From Silurus meridionalis (lineage: Eukaryota; Chordata; Actinopteri; Siluriformes; Siluridae), in assembly GCF_014805685.1 (NCBI RefSeq), contig NC_060886.1, positions 19,016,608-19,080,607 on the forward strand: a stretch of 64,000 nucleotides of DNA, written 5' to 3'. The notes beneath the pieces are model-generated. The model saw nothing but the letters and a program-made list of their open reading frames with translations, was not told where the DNA came from and searched no databases. This document shows, one piece after another, positions 1-63,201 of the stretch. Position numbers and translations under genes: made by a program. Every line of letters starts with the position of its first letter. Positions within the stretch are counted from its first letter, which is position 1.

Positions 1-993
1 TCTCACTTTTGCCTTTTCTAAAAGTCCATTTCATCTATTTTGCCAGGGTCTTTCTGTGTACACTTGGATGTTTTATCTACGGCCTCCTTTGAAATAGTGA
101 AATGTTTGTATAAAGCGTCTCTGTTCAATGTGAACTGTAGGAAACACATTCATGGGAGCTCCAGCTTGCTCCTCAGGCAAAGAGAACTTGCTGTAGCATG
201 GTGAATGTGTTTAAGCTTCTGATATTTTCCTCTCTATCATAGTGTACTTGAAGAAAGCAGTTTAGTTTGGTTGATAGTGTTTAATATTGAAGGTGTGAGA
301 CCCCTGTCCTCCTACCAAAGACTTTCAGCCTTTTAGTCCTTTGGCTATATGCATTCATGTACCTGTAAATTATGCATATATCATTATATCACATGCATAT
401 ATTTGTTTATAAAATGACCATCGAAGAGTCACCGTGATAATTTGTAATATTTAAGTCTTGTTTTCAACACAGCATATGCAAAAATTAGGAGATCTGTAAA
501 TATTAGGGATGTTATCACTTCATCTAGTACCAATGTTTATCCAAGCTCACAAAGAAGCCTGATTATGGATGTTAAGGGTAAAAAAAACTTGTGGGATTTC
601 AGATCCAGTGTGAAATAGTCCGTCTGTTTTTGTCTGTCTGAATGGGTCAAAATTTCCTAACGATTTGTAAGGATTAATCTTGTGTTCTTGTTGCTTATGA
701 GTTACTTATGGTTTGCCTTCTCAATCCAAATCTATTTTTGCACTGATTTGGCTTTTGCTCCATTTTTTCTCATCCTTTCTCACCCTTAAAGGAAAACTCC
801 AGTGCTTTTGTTTTTTCAGTTTTTTTTTTCTTCAATCTAAAATCTGTCCATCAAATGTGTATCATATTTACCACAAACAGGACATTTCAACACACTTGTG
901 TAGAGAAAAGTCTAAAAAAAAAAACCAATCCCATTTAATAACGGTCACCTTCTAAATTTAAAGGGCAGGTGTGCAAATTATGGTTGTCCATAC

Positions 994-995
<2 letters not shown>

Positions 996-1067
<72 letters not shown>
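996..1067. repeat. (TG)n microsatellite
   Basis: An uninterrupted TG dinucleotide array of about 72 bases lies in the presumed 3' UTR or flank of the left-hand neighbour. Confidence 0.97.
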
Positions 1068-1068
<1 letters not shown>

Positions 1069-2367
1069 CCCAATGTTCTATTCAAAACCTTGCACTTTAC
1101 AAAATGTTTTCATACCCATGTAAACTTAGACTGTTATATAAGTTTTTAAACAATAGTCCTATCGCTGGAACAGTAATCATAAGGATACAGAGTGTAGTAT
1201 TTAAATACTTGTGACAGAACTTTATTTTTATTATAACTACAAAGACTTAAAAATATATCCAATCTATAACAATGCTGAATCAGCATTTGAGGCCAATATC
1301 TTAATAAGAACTGATTGAGTTCTTGACTGAAGTTCAGCATCGGTACATCTCCACACCTAATGCTTCAGAAAGTATTACCCCTTCGTTCTTTCACATTTTA
1401 TATGCTGCAGCCTTTTCTTAATACTTTAAAGTACTATTTTTCCACATCAGTCTACATTCCATTACTTATAATGGCAACACAAAACTAGATTTGTGATAGC
1501 TTTATTAAAAAAGAAGAAACTAAAAAATCACATTGCTATAAGTATTCTCTCCCTTTGATATATCTGAAATTACCTCAGGTGCATCCCATTCGGTGGATCA
1601 TCTTTAAGATGTTTTTTGAGTGAAGCCTGTTCCAATCCTGAAGCCATTTTAAACACCTGTTTAGAGACCTGAAAATGACTGTCGGTTGACAGCCCCCCCA
1701 TCCAACCTGACGGATTCTGAAGAGACGAAAAGCAGAAAATCCACAAATTCATGTGTGTGAAGCTTGTCGCATCCTTACCAAAAAGACTTGAGGTTGTTAT
1801 GGCTGCCAAATGTGCTTTATTTAAGTACTGAGTTAAAGGTCTAAATACGTGATACTTTAGTTTTTTTCTTTCTAAAATCAAGAAGTGTAGATTAATGTGG
1901 GGCTAAAATATTTAAGCATTTTAACATAAGGCTCCAAAATAAAATGTGAAAAATAAGGGTCTTAATGTGCTGTAAGTGAGATTTGAGTAATGAGGTATTC
2001 AGTTCTGTTCTCAATGCATGGGAAATTCTTATCTGTGGTAATCACTACACTACAAATGTGGACATAAGAAATTTAGATTGAAAGATTAAAAAGCTTGAGT
2101 ATTGCTTTAAGCTGGACCTAAGCCTTCCTAGTATTCTGCTGTATGGTGCTAGAGTAAAATGCAAAGTTACTGATGTCAAATTCCTTATTTTATTTTTAGG
2201 TTATTGTTTGTTTGTTTTTTGCTGTTTTTAATAATCTCTGCCTTTGTACCATTCTACTGGTCCAACCAGCCATCCTGTAATAATTTCTATGCATCGTTTC
2301 CCCATATCGATGTTAACAAAACTATTTACAACATGTGAATGCGTACTCCCTTGTTCACTGCACGGTA

Positions 2368-2373
2368 AATAAA
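2368..2373 (+). terminator. Candidate polyadenylation signal AATAAA
   Basis: A perfect AATAAA hexamer on the plus strand is followed within about 25 bases by a GT-rich stretch. A second hexamer occurs at 2593-2598. It would end a plus-strand transcript running tail-to-tail with PDE11A. Confidence 0.35.
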
Positions 2374-3004
2374 GTCTAACAAACTCTGTTGTAAATACTT
2401 ACTGAAACCAGTCTGGTGTTTGCGTGTGAAATATGGAATGAAGGAATTCATGAACATTTTCTCAACATTCATAGCAGCCTGATCCCTGCCATTTCACAAC
2501 CTGCAAATGTCCTGGATGCTACTTGGGTCATTCTCTAGTTTTCTTGATAATCTGTTTAACCTTTGCGTTCATTTTGTCAGTGCTGTTTGTGCAATAAATG
2601 AACACATTTAAAACATGTTTGACACCGTTATTTTTTTTTTTTTTAACTGAATATGTTGCATAAAACTGAGGCAACAGTTCATTCTGGGGTTTGTGACTGA
2701 CTAGTTTAGTTTGTCCCTTGATTTGGAGATGTTTGCATTCCTGACCTTCCAACATGTTCCAATGAAGATTTATGAAGGAACTCCTAAAAACTTCATGCAG
2801 CTTTAATTTTTAAATCATTCACCAAAAAGTCGATATATTTGGCCTACGCATCATAGCTGCAGGTATAAGAATCCATTTCCTGTGCATCATCTATCTTCAT
2901 TTCCAACAACCACAACCCTCATAAATGCTTATACGTACTTGCATATACTGTACCTTTGGCCTATTCTGCATTGCAATTAAATGTTTGTCCACATGGGGTC
3001 AGTG

Positions 3005-5370
3005 TAGACAGTTTATTTCTCCCTCGCTGTGGGGCATCAAATCAAAAGCCATTCACAAGTGGTTACTCATTTAACCAATGCAAGGACTTTTTACTAGCAG
3101 CACGTTTATTTGAATCAAACAGTACACATTTCCAAATAACATGCTTTAAAGACACCTCAGTTTTTTTTTATTGTCCCTTAAAAAGAAACAAAAATTCTGA
3201 TATGTGGATGTGATGACTAATTATTTATAACAGTAATAATAGTAGTAATAATACCCCCAAAAAAACAGGCCATGTGGAAATAAAAAAAAAAAAAACTAGA
3301 TTTGACACTATTTTCCCCCACTATGGTGCAATAATCATTATTCATGCACGCACATTAAAAACGTTGATGGAAATCTCAGTGAAGGTCATTAATTTGTCAC
3401 TTCAGTCCCTAAATCTAGAGCAGTTATTTCCTCATGCAGTTAAATTTGTCCCATTGTCAGTTAGCATGTTATTTCAGTTGATTTCCCAAGAGCAGGAAGA
3501 TCCATGCCACAGAGCACTTGCAATGTCTCAGTCTACACTTTCACAATGCCACAACACAAATTTAAACTGTGACCAGATAATCACAGGAAAACTACAGTTA
3601 AATATTTCAGAGCAATGACATTCAAAATAAACAAGGAGATTTAGTGGTTGTAAAAAAAAAAATTAATAAAATAAAAATTACAAAAAAAAAAGCAAACACT
3701 GAAACACTGTCAATCTCCAGGGTCAACGAATGTGTGTGACTGAAGGATGCTCTTCATGAGTGGTGTTTCTATAGCGACGTAAACCAGACAGAATTGTGAT
3801 TTTCATGGATTCATTTTATGTGCATATTCACATTTATATAGCTCAGCTGCCATCCAGAACAACTGCTTGTGAAAAACCCAAAAGTTGTATAAAGTCCTGT
3901 AATGTCAGTCATGATCAGCTCACTGGATGTCCAGCTGTGTTAGCAAATAACAGTCTAATAGGTGATTAAACACAGCTGCAGCTGATGTGGAATGACATTA
4001 CCTGCACCTTGGTGTCAGTGGAACCTGTGAGCGGGTAATAATTGTGTGGCCATGTGGTAGCAGGCACAACGGGTTCAACAACAGAGTTCATTAAACTCAG
4101 TTATTGGATTTGTATTGGTTTTTTTTGGTTAGGCTGATCCAGTATTGTGCTTGTGCTTAGTCTATTTGCATTTACCTTCAGCTAAACTGTAGTAGTGATA
4201 GTTGTTGTGGCCCTCTCCGGCTTATTAGTCCAATAGAAAAGACTATAAAACTATTTTTGGAAAATCTGCCATAAGGACTGAAAGCAGTTTTAAACCAAAT
4301 CGACAAAAATATTTTCAATGATGCTGATGTTCACGATGTCTTCAACCATAAAACGTGGTTATCGTGAAGACAACATGCTTTAGTAATATTTATAAAGGCA
4401 CATGTTCTTTCTGTATTGTCTTGGGCTCAGGATAGTAATATGACTGCCGTTTAGTCGACTACTTCACAACCGCAGTACACGAAATAATATGGCTAATGCT
4501 TGGATCAGCTCTAATAAGATAAATTGTGAATATAGATGAGTGCGTTAATGTAAATGTTCTATGGTAATGCATGGACCTCTCACACCACGCCTGAGTTAAT
4601 TAATAGAACCAAAATAGGCGCAAGCAGCAACATCACAATTCCAAAGGGAGTTTTACGACATCATACCGGCTGCACAACTCTTAATGATATAAAACCTAGT
4701 CCCTAGATAATTATGAAGCTGGAAGAAGACTGCATGCATCTTTCATAAAGAATTTTAACCAAGGCACAAATAGCAGCACTCTATTGTATTTGCGTTGCAA
4801 GCATGGCCACGAGCCTTTAAGCCCAGCAAACCTCTGATCCAATAATAATTACATCAGGTGGAAAAAAAAAACAGACAAACAATAACCTTAAATTAAATAT
4901 GTACAATACAAAATAGAGAGCTCTGCACTCCTGAAAGATTTACATTCAGAATAATCAAACACTCAGTGATTACACTTCAGTAATACAACTGTGGAAACAG
5001 TGGCAATGCTCAGTCCTAGCCATCCCTAACAACACAGCTGGCCAGGTCCTACAATACAGCATCTACATTAGAGTTCTAGGTCTAAAGACACTGCCTCTTC
5101 CTGAGTCTAGAACTATTCTCAGACTTTTCTGGGTAAGAAAAACATCAATGCCAAACAGAAACATTCAAGTCACACAGCTGCCTGGTTCTCTCGCACCCCG
5201 GTGGTGAGAGCTAATACATGCAGCCTGCAGGGGCACTGTAAGATCAGATTGCGATCATCGTTCCAGCAGACGGAAGCTCGCAGCAGAGCCAAAACTCCCC
5301 ACATGCACAGCACTGCGGTTGGGTTGCAGATAAGAGGTCAGAGGTCATGATGAGGTGTGGTGGGCAGGAG
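3005..5370 (-). other. PDE11A: Probable PDE11A 3' UTR and end of transcript
   Basis: This follows the PDE11A stop codon in the direction of transcription and contains no other recognisable gene. The nearest minus-strand AATAAA hexamers I found by eye are at 3167-3172, 3105-3110 and 3012-3017, which would give a 3' UTR of about 2.2-2.4 kb. The hexamers are weak evidence by themselves and the exact end is not defined. Confidence 0.35.
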
Positions 5371-56016
<50,646 letters not shown>

Positions 56017-56152
56017 GTTGAGCACGATGGTTTCTGGATAGATTTAGAAATCGCCAAATTTTAGGAAGTATTCGATCATAAGGAAAAAAAACATAATATG
56101 AAAATTACTGAATACCCCAGTTTGAAGCAAATCCATAGAAACCCATGCAACT

Positions 56153-56332
56153 TCAGCATCCGTTTAGGTCCAATGGATTCTGACCTGCTCCGAAGTCCGC
56201 TTTCACTCCACGCCTCCCCAACATCTCCACACAGTGTGGGACACGCCGAGGTTCCTGCTGCTCGTTGCTGTTATATGTAAGCGGAGGCACTGGAGAGATC
56301 ATGCTCTCAAATAACTTGAGCTTCCGCCTCAT
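56153..56332 (-). other. Possible upstream ORF in PDE11A 5' leader (59 codons)
   Basis: A minus-strand ATG at 56332-56330 opens a 59-codon frame that stops (TGA) at 56153, 136 nt upstream of the PDE11A ATG. Part of a longer frame without ATG extends to 56377. It has no recognised domain. If the transcription start lies beyond 56332 it would be a uORF; this is not shown by the sequence. Confidence 0.3.
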
Positions 56333-56408
56333 TGTGAATCGGCGCGCCGCATCAGCAACAGCGCAGTGGAGGAGCACAGGGCACAGCAGCGTGTCGTAGA
56401 TCCGCCAG

Positions 56409-56416
56409 TGACGTCA
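56409..56416. promoter_or_regulatory. Perfect CRE palindrome TGACGTCA
   Basis: The full 8 bp cAMP response element lies about 390 bp upstream of the PDE11A ATG in a CpG-rich stretch. A second partial site (ACGTCAC) lies at 56444-56450. CREB/ATF proteins bind this sequence. For a cAMP-degrading enzyme this would permit negative feedback; that role is inferred. Confidence 0.55.
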
Positions 56417-57714
56417 GATGATGCTCTCCTTTATGTCCAACCCACGTCACAAACACGTAGTTCATGTCAGAGATGCTCTCAGCAATGTTAATCAGAATGA
56501 TGTGTCTCCTTACAGTTGTATGCTACACTGCAGAGCACGTAACAGGACATTTAGAGTTTTTCTTTCTGATGAAGCGTAGTGTCCTCAAATCAGATTTGAG
56601 TTCCTTCCAACATGTGGCCCTGAGTTTTGGGTGTAGGGATGTGCATTTTGGTAAAACCAAGAACAAAACATGCATTAGCCAGCATGATGGTCTTCTAGGC
56701 ATGTTAAGACATTTTTTTAATAGTGAGTTTTAATATGCCCCCTTTTTTATACCAAAATCTTTCTCAAACCATAGAACAGAAATACTAGGTGAAACGAGAG
56801 TTTCAAGAGATCGCGGCCTCCAGTGGTCGTGGCAGATATTGCAGTTTAGTGAAAGGATACAGGAGTCAAATAAATAAACGAATGGGTGGATATATCAGGG
56901 ACTGCATGTTTTAGGTATAAAAAAAATACAGAAACAGATTATCTTAAAGTAAATAGCATATAAAAAAAGTTTGCCACTGGTTTGCAATGACTGCATCAAG
57001 CTAGTAACCCACTGACATTAATTAACAATGATTTTTCAATGATTTTCCAGAATTTTACCATAGCTTTTAGTCATTGTTTGTTTTGGGGGTTTCTTTGTTC
57101 AGTCTCCTGTTCAGAATGTTAAATGCAGACTTGGCCAGTCTAAAACATACTGTCTTTCCTTCCAATTAGACCTGATCCATTTCTCTGTAACTATTTAGAC
57201 AGAATGCTTCTCTGCACATTCTGCTGCTACCATCATGAATTCCTTTACTCATAAAGATTAGTGAGCCTATCCCAGAAGCAGCTACACATGTTAAAGCAAC
57301 GACACTGTATCTGACACTTGAGATTGTATGTTTCCGAACATGAGCAGATCATTTTTTCTTAACACTTGGGCCTTTCCTTTAGTTTGGTAGAGGTTTGCCT
57401 TCAAGTTTGCTCCCAGAATTTCTTCATTTCTTTTCCAGTTCCAATTTAGCCTTCTGATTCTCATTGCTGATGAGTAAGTTTCATCTTATGGTATGTCCTT
57501 CATATTTCTGCTCTCCTAGTCTTTTTTATCTTTTATTGTGATTTGTGATAACTTTATCCCTTCAGTCTTTCTTTCCCTGTTACTTGTAAAATGTCCAATA
57601 TATAGGGCACAGTGTATAAGCTCACTAAAGTGATTAAATGTAGTGTGTAGTGGGTTACATATATCTTACTTATGCTCAATGTCCACATTATTTGCACTTC
57701 ATGTAGCTATCTAA

Positions 57715-58215
57715 TTTAGTAATTACATTTGATAGAAGGGTATCTGCAAGAGTGGAAGGGAATGTTTATAGGACTGTGGTGAGATCTGCTATTTTATATG
57801 GTTTAGAGACAATGGCATTGACAAAAAGACAGGAGGCAAAGCTGGAGGTGGAAGAGCTGAAGATGCTGCAGTGTTCATTTCAAGTGGCAAGGACGTAAAG
57901 GACTAAGAATGAGTTTATTAGAAGGATTGCGCAGGTAGGATGTTTTGGAGACAAGGTAAAAGAAGCATGATTGAGAACTTGGCTTGGTCAGGTGCAGAGG
58001 AGGGTTTATCGGTGGGGTATATTTGTAGAAAAATCCTGAGAATTAAATCCCCAGGAAGGAGGAAAAGCGGAAGGCCAAGGAGAAGGTTTATGGATGTGGT
58101 GAGGGACGACATGCAGGTGATTGTTTTGAAAGAGGCAAATGGACAGAGTAATATAGTTATGGATGATCCAATGTGGCAACGCTTAATTTGTGCAGCTGAA
58201 AGAAGAAGAAGAAGA
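57715..58215 (+). mobile_element. 3' end of an RTE-like LINE
   Basis: A plus-strand frame at about 57940-58220 encodes RRKSGRPRRRFMDVVRDDM, the C-terminal sequence of a widespread fish LINE polyprotein. The tail is GTGGCAACGC, then a GCAGCTGAAAGAAGAAGAAG trinucleotide run and a TA array (58223-58258). The 5' part is truncated, as usual for LINE copies. Confidence 0.75.
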
Positions 58216-58218
58216 AGA

Positions 58219-58222
<4 letters not shown>

Positions 58223-58258
<36 letters not shown>
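58223..58258. repeat. (TA)n microsatellite at LINE tail
   Basis: A TA array of about 36 bases followed by a T run, directly after the GAA tail of the LINE fragment. Confidence 0.95.
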
Positions 58259-58375
58259 TTTTTTTTTTTTTCCTTAATTGAGAACCATCATTGCTTGTTT
58301 AAGTAGGAAGACCTTTATTTTGAAGTGTTGATATTTGAGGAAAGAAACTGTGTAACATGGGTTTTCTTAGTTCTT

Positions 58376-58381
58376 TTCCGG
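58376..58381. promoter_or_regulatory. ETS-type site TTCCGG
   Basis: TTCCGG occurs here and again at 58447-58452, 180 and 110 bp before the RBM45 ATG. Pairs of such ETS cores are usual in promoters of broadly expressed genes. No TATA box is evident. Confidence 0.4.
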
Positions 58382-58561
58382 TTGCCGAGTAGATTAAACA
58401 TCAAATAGTCCGGTAAAAAATATATATATGTTTATATATATTTGCTTTCCGGTTTGAGGTGATTTATTTCTATTTTGTTGAGTTAAAGAAACAAATAAAA
58501 ATTCCTGCCAGGCTCTCTGTAAGTTTGCTAGCAGGGTTCGCAGCTAATCAGTTCGGTAAAA

Positions 58562-58831
58562 ATGGAGGAATATAACAGGCCATCGTCTTATCTCGATGAT
58601 CCCCCGAATAGCCGCCTGTTTCTGGTCACCAGTAAGTCCATCACCGAGGACATTATCCGGGAGCGTTTCTGTCCTTTCGGTGAAATCCAGGACATCTGGG
58701 TGGTGAAGGACAAACAGACGAAAGAGTCGAAAGGAGTCTCTTTTGTGAAATTTGCTAAATCCTCCCAGGCCTGTAACGCCATGGAGGAAATGCACGGAAA
58801 ATGCGTGGCTGAAGGAACCAAACCTATTAAG
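58562..58831 (+). CDS. RBM45: RBM45 exon 1
   Basis: It encodes residues 1-90, the N-terminus and nearly all of RRM1, ending KPIK. The donor is AAG|GTGCTT, which is weaker than average. It opens with [20 protein letters not shown]. Confidence 0.95.
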
Positions 58832-61800
58832 GTGCTTACTCTTTACCTTGATTGATTTTTTAAAATTCAATGTGTTATAGCATTTTGTTGGTTTAGTAAG
58901 TCTTATTCATTGGAACGTGAATAGTTTGTTGATGTAGCTTTGCATCCACACGCAGATTCTAAAAGCATAAAGATACGTGAAGTTTCTGAGTTATGAGTAT
59001 GGATTTAGTCTGGAAATAATATAAAGTCTGCTACAATTCTGCATTAAAGGACCCGTCATTATTTCTCAACAACGATAAAACTATAATAAATGGACATGCC
59101 ACCCTGGTGAGGATTTGGTTCCCTTTTGAGTCTGGTTCCTCTCAAGGTTTCTTTATCATACCATCTCATGGAGTCTTGCCACTGACCTGCTAATTAGAGA
59201 TAAGATAATAGGCAGTAACATGTACATTCAAATTGTATAATGTCTTCATCGCTGCTTTGAGACAATGCCCATTTTTAAAAGGGCTACGCAAATAAAACCG
59301 AATTAAATTGTTCTCATCAGCCTTGTTTTCCTTCTCCAGGTGTTTATCGCCCAGTCCAGATCTTCTGGTAGCCACAGAGACGTAGAGGATGAGGAACTGA
59401 CCAGAATCTTTGTAATGATCCCCAAAACATTTACTGAAGATGACTTGAAAGAGACATTCAAGGTATAACTGGATCATCATCATGATGATGATGTAAAAAA
59501 CTTTTACACAGTTTGACAGATTACACTTCGGAAACTCCAAAACAATCAAATTTTATTAGTGTTCCAGAGGATAAAAATACAGTACAGTGGATCCTCGATA
59601 CTCGAGACTTTTCATTTGGAACCAGACTAAAAGTAACTCGCGGAAAATCTGATAGTTTGCGAAAAGCCGCGAGTGGCTCGAAAGTTTGGAGTAACGTTTC
59701 AAAACAGAGTTTGTACTATTAAATTACATAAAAATGTCTAAAAAGCTTTTACCGTATTATTCATTTAAAGTAGTAACATCCCTTTATGCATACAGAAGAA
59801 AGGCCACAATTTGTCACCAAGTCATATTGAAATTTCAAACGCCACGCCTGTGAGATGTTAATGATCATTCCATTTGTTTTATGTTTTTCCATTGGTCAGA
59901 TTAAACTAATAAAAATAAGTCAGTTTATTGTTCAATACATATTTCACTATTGAGATGAATCAGGTGCTCTAAACATAAATAACCAATTTGACTGATCAGA
60001 ATTTGGTTGATTCCACCGGTTGTTTAGATATTATTGTCTTCTAACTGATCTCTGAGAAACAGTATTTCTTAATAAATGTTTAATTCATTTTTTCTAACTA
60101 TTATAATCCTAATCAGAGCTACTGTACTGTTACTAAAAACTACTATAAATGTATACTTGTGATCTGTTAATATACCTGATAGTTCATGAGATACCCTTGC
60201 TGAAAGGGTATTAAAAGCTTGATGGCACTACATAACTTGTAATATATACAGGTTAAGTAGTCATTTTGCTGAATCTCAGCAAACCTTTCATGTTGTCGCT
60301 AATTCTACTAATTATTGTTTCTCTTGTTCACTAATGACAGACCTATGGTGATATTGAGTATGCGATCATCATAAAAAATAAATCTACAGGAGAGAGTAAG
60401 GGTTTGGGCTACGTTCGATACCACAAACCCTCTCAGGCTGCCAAAGCTATAGAGAACTGTGACAAAAGTAAGTGGCATGTTTCTGCTCTTTCATTGCATG
60501 TTAATGTGATTTGAGAAATCTGAACATGAGAAATGTATAAGGCATTTTTGTTTAATATTATCTGTTTGTCTGATTAGCATTCAGAGCCATCCTCGCTGAA
60601 CCAAGGACGAAAAACGCATCAGTTGACAATGACTATTTCAGCAACCAAAGATCAGATCATGCAGGAAATGAGCCAGGCTTAAGTGTCTACCCATTTGGTA
60701 TGTACTTTTTCTACTATTTATAACTGGGGAGTTACAAGTTTCAAGATGACTAGATAGGTAATAGAGCCAACTTATGCATTTTCTGTCTCTCATAGAAAAG
60801 GCTTTGCATTAAAACAAACACTTGTATGCCTTTTTTTTAAGAAAGTCTAGATCATGGGTGGCCAACCCGCGGCTCTCGAGCCGCATGCGGCTCTTTGCCT
60901 GGTTTCATGCGGCTCTTGCGTTCATATCGAAGTTTGTGTTTGTGTTTTTTTTAATGTGTGTGTTCGCTTCACTTGAGTTCAATACGGTATTTTTAAGACT
61001 TACATGATCTTGCCCCTACTGGGAAACTTCATCTCACAGACATGCGCATTTGACCAAAATACCGTATTGAACTCAAACGAAGTGAACACGCACATTAAAA
61101 AAAAAAACACAAACAAAGTCTGTGTTTTATACCGTGAAACACATGAAATCAAAGCATCGATCTGTTCTGACTGACACCCATGTGAAAGAATTGCTTCGAG
61201 TGGCAACAACGGAATACGAGGCAGATTTGAAGGGGATTGTTCAAGGCAAGGAATGCCAAAAGTCCCACTAAGTAACATGCATAGTAAAAGAAAAACGCTA
61301 TTGTAAATTATTATATTTTTCTTTGTGGACTTGGTTAAACTGAGAGTTTGTGTGTGAAAGACATGCACACAATGTTCATTGTTGAAAATGACTGTCCTGT
61401 GGTCTTAGAACTGTAGGAGTCAATTTCTGTCATTATGTTGGTGTGTGACATTTACAATAAATCTGGCTGAGCAGAGGTGCGTGTGTGTGCGTGTGTGTGT
61501 GTGTGTGTGCGTGTGCGTGTGCGTGTGTGTAAGAGGAAGGGATGGGTGATGTTCATGTGTGCCCATGTGTATGATGTGGCTCTTTGCGGTAACACAGAGA
61601 CCGAGAGCCACATTTTTTTTACTGACTGGTTGGCCACCCCTAGTCTAGGATATAATATTTTTTACAGAAAATGTAGAAAATAATAAGTGGCACATTAGTG
61701 TGGTGTTGCCAACCTGAATTTGATTTTCTCTGAATAGCCATCTCATGTTTTAGTCCCCATACACTTCCAGAAGTTGTTAATAGCAACATTTGTGGAACTG

Positions 61801-62069
61801 TTGTGGAACCTGTGTGAAATGTTTCTGTGTAACTTTACCTTTGACTGTTTTACAGGTTATTTCTTTTACTGAAAGCGTTTACAACAACCTTTAAAATGTT
61901 TCTTAAAAAAAAATGGTTAAACTTGATTCGTAAAAAAGATAATGTATTTTAGTGCATTAATAAACCTGTGATTTGCTTTGCAGCTATCACTACTGTCACA
62001 GCTGTGCTAGTATAAAAAAAAAAAACTCCTGACACAGTATTGAGGATGCAACAGTGCTGTTATACACTC

Positions 62070-62143
<74 letters not shown>

Positions 62144-63066
62144 GGAACCCGGTTATCTCGCCCTCGGTTACCTGGACAACCCTATTAGGTCGACGTTTTT
62201 GAAGTGGAACCGCCAAATTCTCGCTTTTTCTAAGCATTTTTTATCGGTTATGTTGGTTATGTCGTTTTTTTATGTCGCCAAACCCTAATATCTCGAGCAC
62301 AAGGGGGGAAAAATTTGCTTGGTTATCTCGGTGCAGCCGCAGAAGAACTCGCAGAAGTGGCGGAAAAATCAAGCCTTACAGATGCTACAGGTGTTGTATA
62401 CTGGTGAATCTCTGCTGTTAGTTAGTGCACATATGCCTTTTGTTGTTAAATGTTATGCGATGAACGGGAGGCGAAAGCCGCGCTTGGCGGCGCGGAACGT
62501 GGGATGAGCAGCAAAAGCATAGAATGAACACCGGCAGGATCGGGGGGGAATCCGCGGTGCGCTTTGGGAAGAAAAGAGCAGCCGTTGAGAGAGTGCCGGT
62601 GGGAAGACACGTACCGGGATACGCATGAGCGATAACAACGACCGCCGTGAACCAACATATACCAACAATAACGGACAGTGAGAGTGTGGAACTTTAAATA
62701 GGAGCTGGTGATGATGATAAACGAGCACCATATGTGCGCGATTGAAGCGGAGCTTCAGAGAAAGCGGCCGAGAAATCACCTGACACGCGAAGGGGCGAAG
62801 GGGCGTGGCAGGTGGATTCTGACAGATAAACATGTACTGTATGTATTTTTATAGCATGCCTTCATCAAACAAATCGCGCAACGCTGTTGTGTAAAAACCC
62901 TTCAAAAACACGCATGCACATTCTCATTTATCAACGCACATCATGTACATAAAGAAATTTCAAGCACGTTAATATATTGCCGCCATTTTGATTTTCGTTT
63001 ATCTCGGTCATCGGTTACCTCGATGCTTTTTGGCAACCCCCTAGGACATCGACATAACCGGGTTCC

Positions 63067-63125
<59 letters not shown>

Positions 63126-63128
63126 GTA

Positions 63129-63201
<73 letters not shown>

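Larger units (their letters stand above)
1..2400 (+). other. Possible 3' UTR of an upstream plus-strand gene
   Basis: No coding exon is recognisable. The stretch is AT-rich with many short UTR-like words such as TGTAAATATT, and ends near a plus-strand AATAAA at 2368-2373 followed by a GT-rich stretch (CTCTGTTG), as at a cleavage site. In vertebrates the gene on the 3' side of PDE11A is often AGPS or TTC30, so this could be the tail of such a gene, but nothing in the sequence itself proves that. A long TG repeat interrupts it. Confidence 0.3.
56417..58561. other. PDE11A-RBM45 intergenic region
   Basis: The two genes are head-to-head, with 2545 bp between their ATG codons. The left 400 bp is CpG-rich and promoter-like for PDE11A; the right 190 bp has ETS-like sites and precedes RBM45. 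In between lies a LINE 3' fragment (57715-58215) with an AT array. Confidence 0.75.
60853..61642. mobile_element. hAT-type non-autonomous element
   Basis: The terminal inverted repeats are CATGGGTGGCCAACC and GGTTGGCCACCCCTA, with near-matching 8 bp flanks GTCTAGAT (60845-60852) and GTCTAGGA (61643-61650). The interior retains the C-terminal 42 codons of a hAT transposase at 61143-61271 ([20 protein letters not shown]), an internal inverted repeat (60938-60994 against 61056-61118) and a GT/GC array. It lies in RBM45 intron 4. Confidence 0.85.

Noticed and set aside
56041..56073. Translation of PDE11A from the GTG at 56025 or further upstream
   Set aside because: An in-frame TAA lies just upstream, and the ATG at 56016 fits the family start. 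A non-ATG start is not needed.
57940..58281. A 113-codon frame between PDE11A and RBM45 as a small gene
   Set aside because: It carries the C-terminal sequence typical of LINE polyproteins and ends in a GAA tail and a TA array.
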